Source: JAJXWB01 sp036796555
Lineage (GTDB): Bacteria > Pseudomonadota > Alphaproteobacteria > Rhizobiales > Beijerinckiaceae
Length of the DNA stretch: 64,000 nucleotides
Reading direction: 5' to 3'
Assembly (NCBI GenBank): GCA_036796555.1
Contig: DAIRCS010000001.1
Location: 1-64,000 of the forward strand
In this document: positions 42,592 to 50,541 of the stretch, piece after piece
Layout of the letters: each line of letters begins with the position of its first letter
Position numbering within the stretch: the stretch's first letter is position 1
Position numbers and translations under genes: made by a program
Notes under the pieces: model-generated
The model's input: only the letters and a program-made list of their open reading frames with translations
Database searches by the model: none
What the model was told of the DNA's origin: nothing

Positions 42592-43362
42592 ATGGAGCTG
42601 AAGGACCGCATAGCGCTGATAACGGGCGCGGGCTCGGGAATGGGACGCGCCTCGGCGCTGGCGATGGCGCGCGAAGGCGCCACGATTGTCGTCGCCGACT
42701 ACAATCTCGAATCGGCGACGAGGGTTGCGAAGCAGATCGCGGACGAGAAAATCGGCAAGGGCGTCCCCTACGAGGTCGATATGTCGGATGTCGCGCAAAT
42801 CCGCGCGATGATGGACTTCGTGCAGAACGAATTCGGTCGTCTCGAAATTCTTTACAACCATGTCGGGGCGCCGGGCCCCGGCGGCCTGACAGCGACGGAA
42901 GAGGAATGGACCCGCACCATCGATCTCAACATCAAGAGCGCGTTCTTCGCGACATCCTTCGCCGAGAAGCTGTTGAGAGCCTCGCCCGGCAAGGCGTCGG
43001 TGATGTTCACCTCGTCGGTCAGCGGCATCGTCGGATCGGGGATGAGCCCGATCTATTCGCTCTGCAAGGGCGGCATCGTGACTTTCGCCAAGTCTCTCGC
43101 CCTTTGGTTGGCGCCGGACGTGCGCGTCAATGCGATCTGTCCCGGTGGCGTCGATACGCCAATGCTGCCTCTGTTCTACGGCCGGGATCCCGGCGCCGAT
43201 CCGAGCGCCCGCATCAAGGCCTATCTCGAAACCGCAGTGCCGCTGCGGCGTCTCTGCCAGCCGGAAGAAGTAGCGAATGTCGCCGTCTTTCTGGCCAGCG
43301 ATCGATCGAGCTACATCACTGGCAGCGCGATCGCGGTCGACGGAGGATTTCTTGCTCGTTGA
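42592..43362 (+). CDS. Short-chain dehydrogenase/reductase of the dikinase operon
   Basis: A 256-residue classical SDR: cofactor motif TGAGSGMGRA, NHVGAPGPG in place of NNAG, catalytic Ser in FTSSVSG, YSLCKGG with the Tyr/Lys pair, and SYITGSAIAVDGGF at the end. It probably oxidises a secondary alcohol or hydroxyacyl-CoA. Its last codons contain the ribosome-binding site (GGAGG, 43342-43346) for the mutase gene, which overlaps it by 11 bases. Confidence 0.9.
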   Translation: MELKDRIALITGAGSGMGRASALAMAREGATIVVADYNLESATRVAKQIADEKIGKGVPYEVDMSDVAQIRAMMDFVQNEFGRLEILYNHVGAPGPGGLTATEEEWTRTIDLNIKSAFFATSFAEKLLRASPGKASVMFTSSVSGIVGSGMSPIYSLCKGGIVTFAKSLALWLAPDVRVNAICPGGVDTPMLPLFYGRDPGADPSARIKAYLETAVPLRRLCQPEEVANVAVFLASDRSSYITGSAIAVDGGFLAR

Positions 43363-45106
43363 CCCCAACAGCAAGGCCGCTCCGGCTCCGCCCGCCGATG
43401 CCGCTGACCGATTGGCGGAAGGGCTGGCGCGTTGGACCGAGGTCACGATGCCGAAGGCGGCGCGACGGCTCGGCGTCGATCCGGGGGGCGTGAACCGCCC
43501 GCGCACGCCTCTCGACCTTAAGGGACATGATTTCCAGCGCGACGTCGCGTTGCCGGGGGAATATCCGTTCACGAGTTGGCTTTATCCAACCCGGGCGATC
43601 CGAAAGGGCCTCGGCGATACGCGCATCCATCGCGCCGGGCGCTACTCGGGCTACGGAACCTCGGAGGACTGCCGCGAATATTATCGGGAGCAGCGGCAGT
43701 TTGGTCGCCTCGGGGGCGCCAACATCGCTTCGGATCTGCCAAGCCAGCTCGGCTGGGATTCGGACGATCCGCGCGCGGAATCGGAAGTGGGGCGCGTGGG
43801 CGTCGCCATCGACAGTCTGCGGGATTTCGAGATCGTCTACGAAGCCTTCACCGGCGACAGCGACATCGACAAGGTATCGAGCAACTGGACGATCAACGCG
43901 CCGGCCGCCGTCTATGTCGCCTATTACTGCGCACTCGCCCAGAAACGCGGGATTCCCATCGCCAAGCTACGATGCACGCCGCAGAACGACATCTTGAAGG
44001 AATATTGCGCGCGCGGTCAGTACATCTTCCCCGTGCGGCCTTCGCTAAAGCTGGTCAAGGATATCATCGAGTTCATGACCCGCGAGATGCCCAATTCCAA
44101 TTCGATCAGCATCTGCGCAGGCCACATCCGCTACGGCGGCGCCACCACCGTCCAGTCGCTGGCATTCGCCTTCGCCAACGCCATGGCCTATGTGAGGCTG
44201 GGGCTCGAAGCCGGTCTTGCCGTCGACGACTTCGTTCCTCGATTTACATTCCGCGGCTTCGGCGATTCCTCGCTGGATTTCTATCAAGGCATCGCCTCGG
44301 CCCGCGCTTCGCGGCGTATCTGGGCGCGTATCATGCGCGAAAAGTTCGGCGCGCGAGACGACCGTACATGCATGTTGCGCGGCGGTGAGCACGCCTGGGG
44401 CAACGCCTACATGAAGATGAGCGTCCAGCGCCCTGTCAACAATATCGTGCGCGAGACGATAGAAGCGGTGATCTGCAGTTTGGCCAGCGGCGAAATTCCC
44501 GGTGGCCAGCCGTTCGACGAACCGCTTGGACTCGGACATAGCCTCGAAGCGCAACAGATAGCGCGGGATATAACGCGGATCCTGCAATACGAAGCGAACA
44601 TCGGCGCCTACCTCGATCCGTTCGCCGGCTCCTATGTGATCGAGTCGTTGACCGATGAAATTGAAACGGACATCCGGGCCGAGATCGACAGGATTGAAGC
44701 TATCGGCGGCCCCGTCGCCGCCGTCGAGACCGGGTACTATAAAAACGCCATCGCCGAGTCCGCCTGGCAGGCCCAGAAGCGGTTCGAGACGCGCGAGGAC
44801 ATCTGGGTCGGAGTCAATGCGTTCAACGGTCCCGAAAACATCGATGTCGAGATAAAGCGCACGCCAGAATATCACCAGGATCTGCTGGAGACGGCGGAAG
44901 CGCGCCAGGTGGCGGCTCTCAAGCAATTGCGCCGGGAGCGCAGTTCGGCTGACGTGACAAAGGCCCTTGCAGGTTTGCGCGCGACCGCGCGCGATAATTC
45001 TGCGAACCTGATGCCCTCCCTCATCAAGTGCGCGCATGCCTACGCCACGATCGGCGAAACCTGCGATGTGCTGAGGGACGTCTACGGCGTCGAGGACCTG
45101 GAATGA
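43352..45106 (+). CDS. B12-dependent acyl-CoA mutase, large (substrate-binding) subunit, divergent
   Basis: About 584 residues, the size of large subunits of two-part acyl-CoA mutases, which rearrange carbon skeletons by radical chemistry. I chose TTG 43352: GGAGG lies 5 bases upstream and no ATG or GTG fits. Family marks are YDSDHP-like GWDSDDP, QNDILKEY, YIFPVRPS, SISICAGHIRYGGA (His258), NNIVRETIEA and DPFAGSYVIESLT. By eye, Gln211 and Arg221 align with methylmalonyl-CoA mutase Gln197 and Arg207, which bind the substrate carboxylate; isobutyryl-type mutases have Gln at the second site. The usual HCQTSG motif is replaced by EHAWGNA with 3 extra residues, and about 6 residues are inserted before GRYSGYGT. 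This suggests a new substrate class. Confidence 0.85.
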   Translation: MLVDPNSKAAPAPPADAADRLAEGLARWTEVTMPKAARRLGVDPGGVNRPRTPLDLKGHDFQRDVALPGEYPFTSWLYPTRAIRKGLGDTRIHRAGRYSGYGTSEDCREYYREQRQFGRLGGANIASDLPSQLGWDSDDPRAESEVGRVGVAIDSLRDFEIVYEAFTGDSDIDKVSSNWTINAPAAVYVAYYCALAQKRGIPIAKLRCTPQNDILKEYCARGQYIFPVRPSLKLVKDIIEFMTREMPNSNSISICAGHIRYGGATTVQSLAFAFANAMAYVRLGLEAGLAVDDFVPRFTFRGFGDSSLDFYQGIASARASRRIWARIMREKFGARDDRTCMLRGGEHAWGNAYMKMSVQRPVNNIVRETIEAVICSLASGEIPGGQPFDEPLGLGHSLEAQQIARDITRILQYEANIGAYLDPFAGSYVIESLTDEIETDIRAEIDRIEAIGGPVAAVETGYYKNAIAESAWQAQKRFETREDIWVGVNAFNGPENIDVEIKRTPEYHQDLLETAEARQVAALKQLRRERSSADVTKALAGLRATARDNSANLMPSLIKCAHAYATIGETCDVLRDVYGVEDLE

Positions 45107-45900
45107 CGGCCGGAGCGCGAGATGAAGTGGGATGGCCCGCCAGTCCGCACGCTTCGCTGAGCGTCGAGTTCGTCGAGGGACATTTGCGGTGCCTCCTCAA
45201 TCGACCGGAGCGGCGTAATGCGCTCAGTCCCGAGCTGCTGTTCGCGCTCGCCGCCGTAATCGACGACGCCGGACAGAGAGACGACGTATGCGTGGTTTCG
45301 CTGCGCGGCGTGGGCGACCGCGCCTTCTCCGCCGGCTTCGATATCAAGATTCTCGCCGAGCGCGGCGCAGCGGCCCACGCCGGGAACCCTATGGAGAAGG
45401 CAAGCATGGCGCTGCGGCGCTGCGCGGCTCCGACCTTCGCCGTCATCGACGGCGTCTGCGTCGGCGCGGGACTGGACCTTGCGCTGTGCTGCGATTTCCG
45501 TCTCGCGACGAGCCGATCGACATTTTCGCTTCCGGCGACAAGGCTCGGGACGGTCTATCCGCCGCGCGCTATAGGCCGCATCCTGCGCGATCTCGGACCA
45601 GCTGCCTGCAAGGAGTTGTTTCTCCTCGGACGGCAGATCGATCCCGCGCGCGCCTGCAAGCTCGGGATCGTCCAGGAGGTCGTGGCGCCTGGGGAAATCG
45701 ACCACGCATTAGCCCAATGGACCGACTTGCCCGCCTCGGCCGCCTTCGCCGTTCGCGCCCACAAGCGCATCATTGAGACGTTGCTCGCCGAGCAGCCTTC
45801 GGACGGACTCTACGAGCAATTGGGTCTGCTGAGGACCGAAGCGCTCGCTCGACCCGAACGCGCCAGCGCGATCGACGGATTCGTTCGGGGGCCGCGATGA
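45103..45900 (+). CDS. Enoyl-CoA hydratase/isomerase family protein (crotonase)
   Basis: A 265-residue crotonase. The oxyanion-hole segments are RAFSAGFDIKIL and DGVCVGAGLDLALCCDFRLAT. Aligned with rat enoyl-CoA hydratase, the second catalytic Glu is kept (ACKELFLLG), but the first is Ala (LPATRLGTVYP against PEILLGTIP). It may therefore be an isomerase, hydrolase or decarboxylase-like member. The start ATG 45103 overlaps the mutase stop, and its own stop overlaps the B12-subunit start, both as ATGA, so it is made in step with both mutase subunits. Confidence 0.87.
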   Translation: MTAGARDEVGWPASPHASLSVEFVEGHLRCLLNRPERRNALSPELLFALAAVIDDAGQRDDVCVVSLRGVGDRAFSAGFDIKILAERGAAAHAGNPMEKASMALRRCAAPTFAVIDGVCVGAGLDLALCCDFRLATSRSTFSLPATRLGTVYPPRAIGRILRDLGPAACKELFLLGRQIDPARACKLGIVQEVVAPGEIDHALAQWTDLPASAAFAVRAHKRIIETLLAEQPSDGLYEQLGLLRTEALARPERASAIDGFVRGPR

Positions 45901-46355
45901 TCGAGGAGACCAGGGCCTCTGTCATCCTGCCGCGGGGAACGAACCAGCCGATCCGGGTCGTCGTGGCGAAAGGCGGCCTCGATGCGCATGAGCGCGGCGC
46001 GTTGACCGTGACGTTCGGCCTCCGCGCGGCGGGCTTCGACGTCAGCTATCTCGGATTGCGTCGGACCCCCGTCGAGGTGGTGGAGGCCGCGCTTCAGAAC
46101 GGGGCGGACGTCATCGGCATCAGCACGCTGTCAGGCGGCCATCGGTCGTTCGTCAAGAAGGTCTTGGAGCGCCTTCGCGAAGCGGGCGCCTCCTCGCTCG
46201 TGGTCGTCGGCGGCCTCGTCCCTCCCGAGGCGCACCAGGAACTGCTGGACTCCGGCGTCGCGCGCATCTTCGGCCAGGGCGCTCTGGTCAGCGAGATCGC
46301 CGAATATCTCGTCGAGGCGGTGGAGAAGAAGCGCAAGGAGAGCGGATGTCCATGA
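45897..46355 (+). CDS. B12-binding small subunit of the acyl-CoA mutase
   Basis: A 152-residue cobalamin domain. The axial-ligand motif is LDAHERGA (DxHxxG, His31), followed by IGISTLSGGHRSF (SxL) and LVVVGGLVPPEA (GG), the three B12-fold marks of methylmalonyl-CoA-mutase-type proteins. The first 15 residues are an extension. It pairs with the large subunit encoded 0.8 kb upstream, as in isobutyryl- and 2-hydroxyisobutyryl-CoA mutases, but a crotonase gene lies between the two here. No MeaB-type chaperone gene is visible nearby. Confidence 0.92.
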   Translation: MIEETRASVILPRGTNQPIRVVVAKGGLDAHERGALTVTFGLRAAGFDVSYLGLRRTPVEVVEAALQNGADVIGISTLSGGHRSFVKKVLERLREAGASSLVVVGGLVPPEAHQELLDSGVARIFGQGALVSEIAEYLVEAVEKKRKESGCP

Positions 46356-47590
46356 GCATCGAGCAGTCGGCCGATTCCCGAATCTTCGGGCCGCCCCGGA
46401 AGGGACCTCTTGCAGGCGTCAAGATAGTCGATCTGTCCTGGCATCTGGCCGGGCCGTTCTGCACGCTCATTCTCGCCGATCTCGGCGCGAGCGTCATCAA
46501 GATCGAGCAGCCCGGCTCCGCCGCCGGATACGATCCCGGCGGCTTCATAAGGCATTATTACAAGGGCCAGGACGCTCATTATATGGCGTTGAACCGCAAC
46601 AAGAAGAGCGTCGCCCTCAATCTCAAATCGAAGGAGGGAAAGGCGATCCTGCACGAGATGGTGCGGGAGGCGGACGTCGTCTTCAACAATTTCCGCGCCG
46701 GGGTCATGGACCGTCTGGGAATAGGTTTCGAGGATCTTCGCAAGATCAATCCCGACATAATTTTCGGGAGTCTTACATCGTTCGGCAAGAATGGCCCGTA
46801 TGCGGCCCGTCCGGGCGTGGACCTGGTGGTCCAGGCGCTGTCGGGCGGCATGAGCATGACGGGAGAGCCGGGACGGCCGCCGGTGCGCGCCGGAATCCCT
46901 CTCGGCGATTTGTCGGGAGGCATGTGGGCCGCGATTTCGATTCTGAGCGCGCTCCGGGCAAGGGACCAACAGGGCGCCGGCGGTCGCGAGATCGATGTTT
47001 CGCTGCTAGACGGCCAGATCGCGATGATTCCCTACTTCAGCGCTTATTATTTCCTGGACGGGTTCATTCCGGGGCCGCAGGGATCTGGCGGTCACAGCCC
47101 GACATGGTCGGCGTATCAATGCAAGGGCGGCCGGTGGATGGTGATCGCGGTGGTCGATCAGAAGCCGTGGAAAAAATTATGCGCCGCCCTCTCGCGCGAC
47201 GATCTTCTGGAAGACGCGCGTTTCGTCACGTCGCACGACCGTGCGCGGAACGGCAAGGAACTCGCGGAGATAATGGCGGCGGAATTCGCCCGTTGGACTG
47301 CCGACGAGGTCGCCGCGAAGCTGGAGCGTTCGGACGTTCCCTTCGCTCCGGTCAAACGCCTGGACGAAGCGCTGGTCGATCCGCAGGTCCAGCATCGCGG
47401 CATGGTCGTCGAGATCCAGCATGTTCTGGGTGACAAGCTGAAATTCGTCGGCACGCCGGTGCGCATGTCCGCATTCGAGCCGGCTTACGAATCGCCGCCG
47501 CTCATCGGACAGCATACGAGCGATCTGCTCGTCTCGCTGGGCTACGGACAGGCCGATATCTCACGCATGCGCGAGCAAGGCGTGATTTGA
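46346..47590 (+). CDS. Type III (CaiB/BaiF) CoA-transferase
   Basis: A 414-residue family III CoA-transferase. It begins GPLAGVKIVDLSWHLAGPFCTLILADLGA and carries NRNKKSVALNLKSKEGK and ARPGVDLVVQALSGGMSMTG, whose Asp is the catalytic carboxylate. The C-terminal half has QHRGMVVEIQH. Such enzymes move CoA between carboxylic acids, commonly from succinyl-CoA to a pathway acid, without ATP. It overlaps the B12-subunit gene by 10 bases and has AAGGAG 6 bases before its ATG. It probably activates the acid that enters the mutase step. Confidence 0.92.
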   Translation: MSMSIEQSADSRIFGPPRKGPLAGVKIVDLSWHLAGPFCTLILADLGASVIKIEQPGSAAGYDPGGFIRHYYKGQDAHYMALNRNKKSVALNLKSKEGKAILHEMVREADVVFNNFRAGVMDRLGIGFEDLRKINPDIIFGSLTSFGKNGPYAARPGVDLVVQALSGGMSMTGEPGRPPVRAGIPLGDLSGGMWAAISILSALRARDQQGAGGREIDVSLLDGQIAMIPYFSAYYFLDGFIPGPQGSGGHSPTWSAYQCKGGRWMVIAVVDQKPWKKLCAALSRDDLLEDARFVTSHDRARNGKELAEIMAAEFARWTADEVAAKLERSDVPFAPVKRLDEALVDPQVQHRGMVVEIQHVLGDKLKFVGTPVRMSAFEPAYESPPLIGQHTSDLLVSLGYGQADISRMREQGVI

Positions 47591-47654
47591 ACGACGAGGT
47601 CCGAACGGACCGATCATTTGGCGGATGCGACTGCGCAGGCCAAGGGAGACGGCG

Positions 47655-49103
47655 ATGAACATCCAGTCGACGATGCGTTCAGCGCTCGGCGGGGAGAATA
47701 TCGAATCGCCGCTTGATCATTTGGCGCGCTTCGTGAGCGGACATTCGTCGGTTCCGGATTCGGTCCGCAATGCGGCGCGCCGAGGCCTGATCGACCTGCT
47801 CGGCGTAACGGTCGCTGGCGGCGCGGACGAATCAATGGCGCCGCTGATCGACTATGCGCGTGCGACCTATCGCAATGGCGTCTCGACGGCGGTCGCGATG
47901 GACGAGCCGATGGCGCCGGAGGCCGCTGCGCTCATCAATGCGGCGGCCGGGCACGTTCTCGACTTCGACGATTGCTACGATCCGTTCGGCGGCCATCCGA
48001 GCGTCGTCGTCCTGCCGCCTCTGCTGGCTCTCGGTGAAGCGCTCGACATGCCGGCCCAGCGCATTCTCGACGCTTATGCAATCGGGGTCGAGGTCACTGG
48101 CGTTCTGGGAAAGACGCTGAACATGACCCACTACGAACGTGGGTGGCACCCGACTGCGACCGTTGGCATCCTGGGCGCCGCTGCGGGTGCGGCGCGCCTG
48201 CTCGGTCTCGAAGCGGAAGGCGTGAAGCGCGCATTGGGCGTCGCCGGCGCCTTCGCGGCGGGAACGAAGGCGAGCTTCGGAACCTTTCTCAAGCCAGCTC
48301 AGGTCGGCTTTGCGGCGGCCCGCGGTTTGGCGGCGGCAAACCTGGCTCGCCTGGGAATGGACGCGCCTGCATTTCCGGTCCACGGACGCCATTCGTTCGA
48401 TACGATTTTCAACGGAAAGGCCGCCGATTGGACTCCGCTCGCGCAGCTCGGATCGCACTGGGGAATGCTCGACCCAGGTCTGAGCTTTAAGCTCTATCCG
48501 TGCTGCGGCAGCACCCACGCCTCGATCGATGCGGTCCGCAAGATCGCCGGCGGTCGTTCGCTTGCCGCCGCGGCGCGCATCGACATATTCGTCCATCCGC
48601 GCCGCAGACCGCACACCGACCGTCCGCATCCGACGTCGTCGACCGAAGCGAAGTTCAGCCTTCAATATGTCGTTGCGACCGCCGCGCTGACGGGAAATGT
48701 GGCGCTGTCCGACTTTGAGGAAGCGGCGCTGCGCGATCCGCAACGTCGCTCGCTGCTCGAGCGCATTCACGTGCATGATCTCGCGCAGGATCGGTGGACC
48801 TTGTTGCCGGGACGCGACGATTGTTTCGTCGCCGAGGTCAGGGCGACGATGTCGGACGGATCGCTTGCCAGCGGCGCAATGCTTGCTCCCAGGGGGTGGG
48901 ACGCGCGCGAACCGCTCACGGACGAAGAGCTCGAAACCAAATTTGTAGATACGATTGCATCGATGAGCGAGCGCGACGCTGCGCGCAAGCTTCTGAGCCT
49001 TATCGGCGCTTGGTCCAGCGGGGTCGGCGGTTTGCGCGAGCTGATGGCGGAGGCGCGCGCCCTGGTCTGCGCGGAAAGGCGACGTCATGCGCGACATTCG
49101 TAA
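47655..49103 (+). CDS. MmgE/PrpD family protein, first copy
   Basis: A 482-residue protein of the family that includes 2-methylcitrate dehydratase, cis-aconitate decarboxylase and iminodisuccinate epimerase. Typical blocks are RGLIDLLGVTVAGGADES, INAAAGHVLDFDDCYDPFGGHPS, MTHYERGWHPTATVGILGAA and FKLYPCCGSTHASIDAV. I chose ATG 47655, preceded by AAGGGAGACGGCG. These enzymes act on polycarboxylic acids, which fits a CoA-transferase pathway through dicarboxylates. Its exact reaction is unknown. Confidence 0.88.
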   Translation: MNIQSTMRSALGGENIESPLDHLARFVSGHSSVPDSVRNAARRGLIDLLGVTVAGGADESMAPLIDYARATYRNGVSTAVAMDEPMAPEAAALINAAAGHVLDFDDCYDPFGGHPSVVVLPPLLALGEALDMPAQRILDAYAIGVEVTGVLGKTLNMTHYERGWHPTATVGILGAAAGAARLLGLEAEGVKRALGVAGAFAAGTKASFGTFLKPAQVGFAAARGLAAANLARLGMDAPAFPVHGRHSFDTIFNGKAADWTPLAQLGSHWGMLDPGLSFKLYPCCGSTHASIDAVRKIAGGRSLAAAARIDIFVHPRRRPHTDRPHPTSSTEAKFSLQYVVATAALTGNVALSDFEEAALRDPQRRSLLERIHVHDLAQDRWTLLPGRDDCFVAEVRATMSDGSLASGAMLAPRGWDAREPLTDEELETKFVDTIASMSERDAARKLLSLIGAWSSGVGGLRELMAEARALVCAERRRHARHS

Positions 49104-50538
49104 GCACAGGTCCGTCGCGGAGAGATTTGCGGCATTTGCGCGCCGCATGAAAGATGAGGCGCTCCCGGACGCCGTCGTGCGCGCAGCGTGCGAGCAGGTG
49201 CTGGACACGGTCGGCGTCGGCCTTGCCGCGCGGCGCCTGGATGCCGAGAAGCCAGCCGTCGTCGTCGCGACGGAACGATGGGACGACGGCGGCGCCTATG
49301 TTCTCGGCGAGTATCGGCGCGCGCCGGCGCAGATGGCCTTGCTCGCCAATGGCGCGCTTTCGCACGCGCTCGACTTCGACAACACGCATATGGGGTCGAT
49401 GATCCATGTCGGCGCCGCCGTGGCCCCGACAGCTTGGACGCTCGGCGCCTGCAGGCATGCCGCCGGCGCCGATGTGATCCGCGCCTATGTGGCTGGCGTC
49501 GAATGCGCGACGCGCCTTGGCTTGGCGTCGCCCGGCGCCTTTCACGCCAACGGCTTCCATGCGACGGCAGTCGCGGGCGTCTTCGGCGCCGTGACGGCCG
49601 CCGGGATGATCCTTGGCGCGAGCGAGCGCAATATTGTCGACGCCCTGGGCATCGCCGGAAGCATGGCGGCCGGGCTCCTCGAATATCATCACGCGGGATC
49701 CTCCAACAAGAAGCTCCATCCCGGGCTTGCCGCCAGCCAGGCTTATCTGGCCGTACGTCTCGCCATGGCCGGCGCCGACGGCCCCGAGACCGTATTCGAA
49801 GGCGGGTTCGGACTTATCGCGACGCATCTGGGCGATGTCGATCCGGATTTCGGCACGGACGATCTCGGCTCGCTCTGGCATGTCCTGGAAGTAACGACGA
49901 AGCCGTACCCGATATGCAATCTCTCCCATGCCGCGCTTGATTGCGTGCGGGCGATCCAGAAGGAAAATCCCGATCTGCGCGCGGACGCGATAGCCGCGGC
50001 GCGCGTCTGGGGACCGCCGGGCGTCGTCCCGCTCGTGGTCGAACCTGTCGCGGCGAAGATCGCGCCGCGGAACGCATATGAGGCGAAGTTCAGCATTCAG
50101 CATTGCGTGGCGCGCATGCTCGTGGACCGAGCCGTCTCGGTCGACCACTTCACGCCCGAAATGGTCGGCGACATCGGCGTACGGGATCTCGCGGCGCGAG
50201 TATCCTTCGTTCCGGAACCAAACGACGCTTATCCGCGGAAGATGCCGGGGCGCGTGGAGATCGTGCTGGCGGACGGTCGGGTCCTTACGAGCTCCGTCGA
50301 GGATTCCGCCGGGAGCAGCAGTAAACCGCTCAGTCGCGCCGAGATCGAGGAGAAGTTCCGAAACAATCTCGGCGAGTCCCCGCGCGATGGCGGCGCCGGA
50401 GATCTTGCGGAGGAAATCCTGGGGCTGTGGGAGTGCGCGGATGTCGAGCCTCTCGTTCGACGTTTCTCCAGTTATTTGCAGCACGACGCGAACAGGCGCG
50501 CAGAAAGCCCCCGCGGCGAGAAAGCTTTGAGGATATGA
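49087..50538 (+). CDS. MmgE/PrpD family protein, second copy
   Basis: A 483-residue paralogue of the preceding gene, which it overlaps by 17 bases. Blocks include CEQVLDTVGVGLAARRLDA, NGALSHALDFDNTHMGSMIHVGA, NGFHATAVAGVFGAVTAAGM and EAKFSIQHCVARMLVDRAVS. The sequence around the active-site region differs from copy one (HMGSMIHVG against YDPFGGHPS). The two may therefore act on different acids or form a hetero-oligomer. Confidence 0.87.
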   Translation: MRDIRKHRSVAERFAAFARRMKDEALPDAVVRAACEQVLDTVGVGLAARRLDAEKPAVVVATERWDDGGAYVLGEYRRAPAQMALLANGALSHALDFDNTHMGSMIHVGAAVAPTAWTLGACRHAAGADVIRAYVAGVECATRLGLASPGAFHANGFHATAVAGVFGAVTAAGMILGASERNIVDALGIAGSMAAGLLEYHHAGSSNKKLHPGLAASQAYLAVRLAMAGADGPETVFEGGFGLIATHLGDVDPDFGTDDLGSLWHVLEVTTKPYPICNLSHAALDCVRAIQKENPDLRADAIAAARVWGPPGVVPLVVEPVAAKIAPRNAYEAKFSIQHCVARMLVDRAVSVDHFTPEMVGDIGVRDLAARVSFVPEPNDAYPRKMPGRVEIVLADGRVLTSSVEDSAGSSSKPLSRAEIEEKFRNNLGESPRDGGAGDLAEEILGLWECADVEPLVRRFSSYLQHDANRRAESPRGEKALRI

Positions 50539-50541
50539 ACG

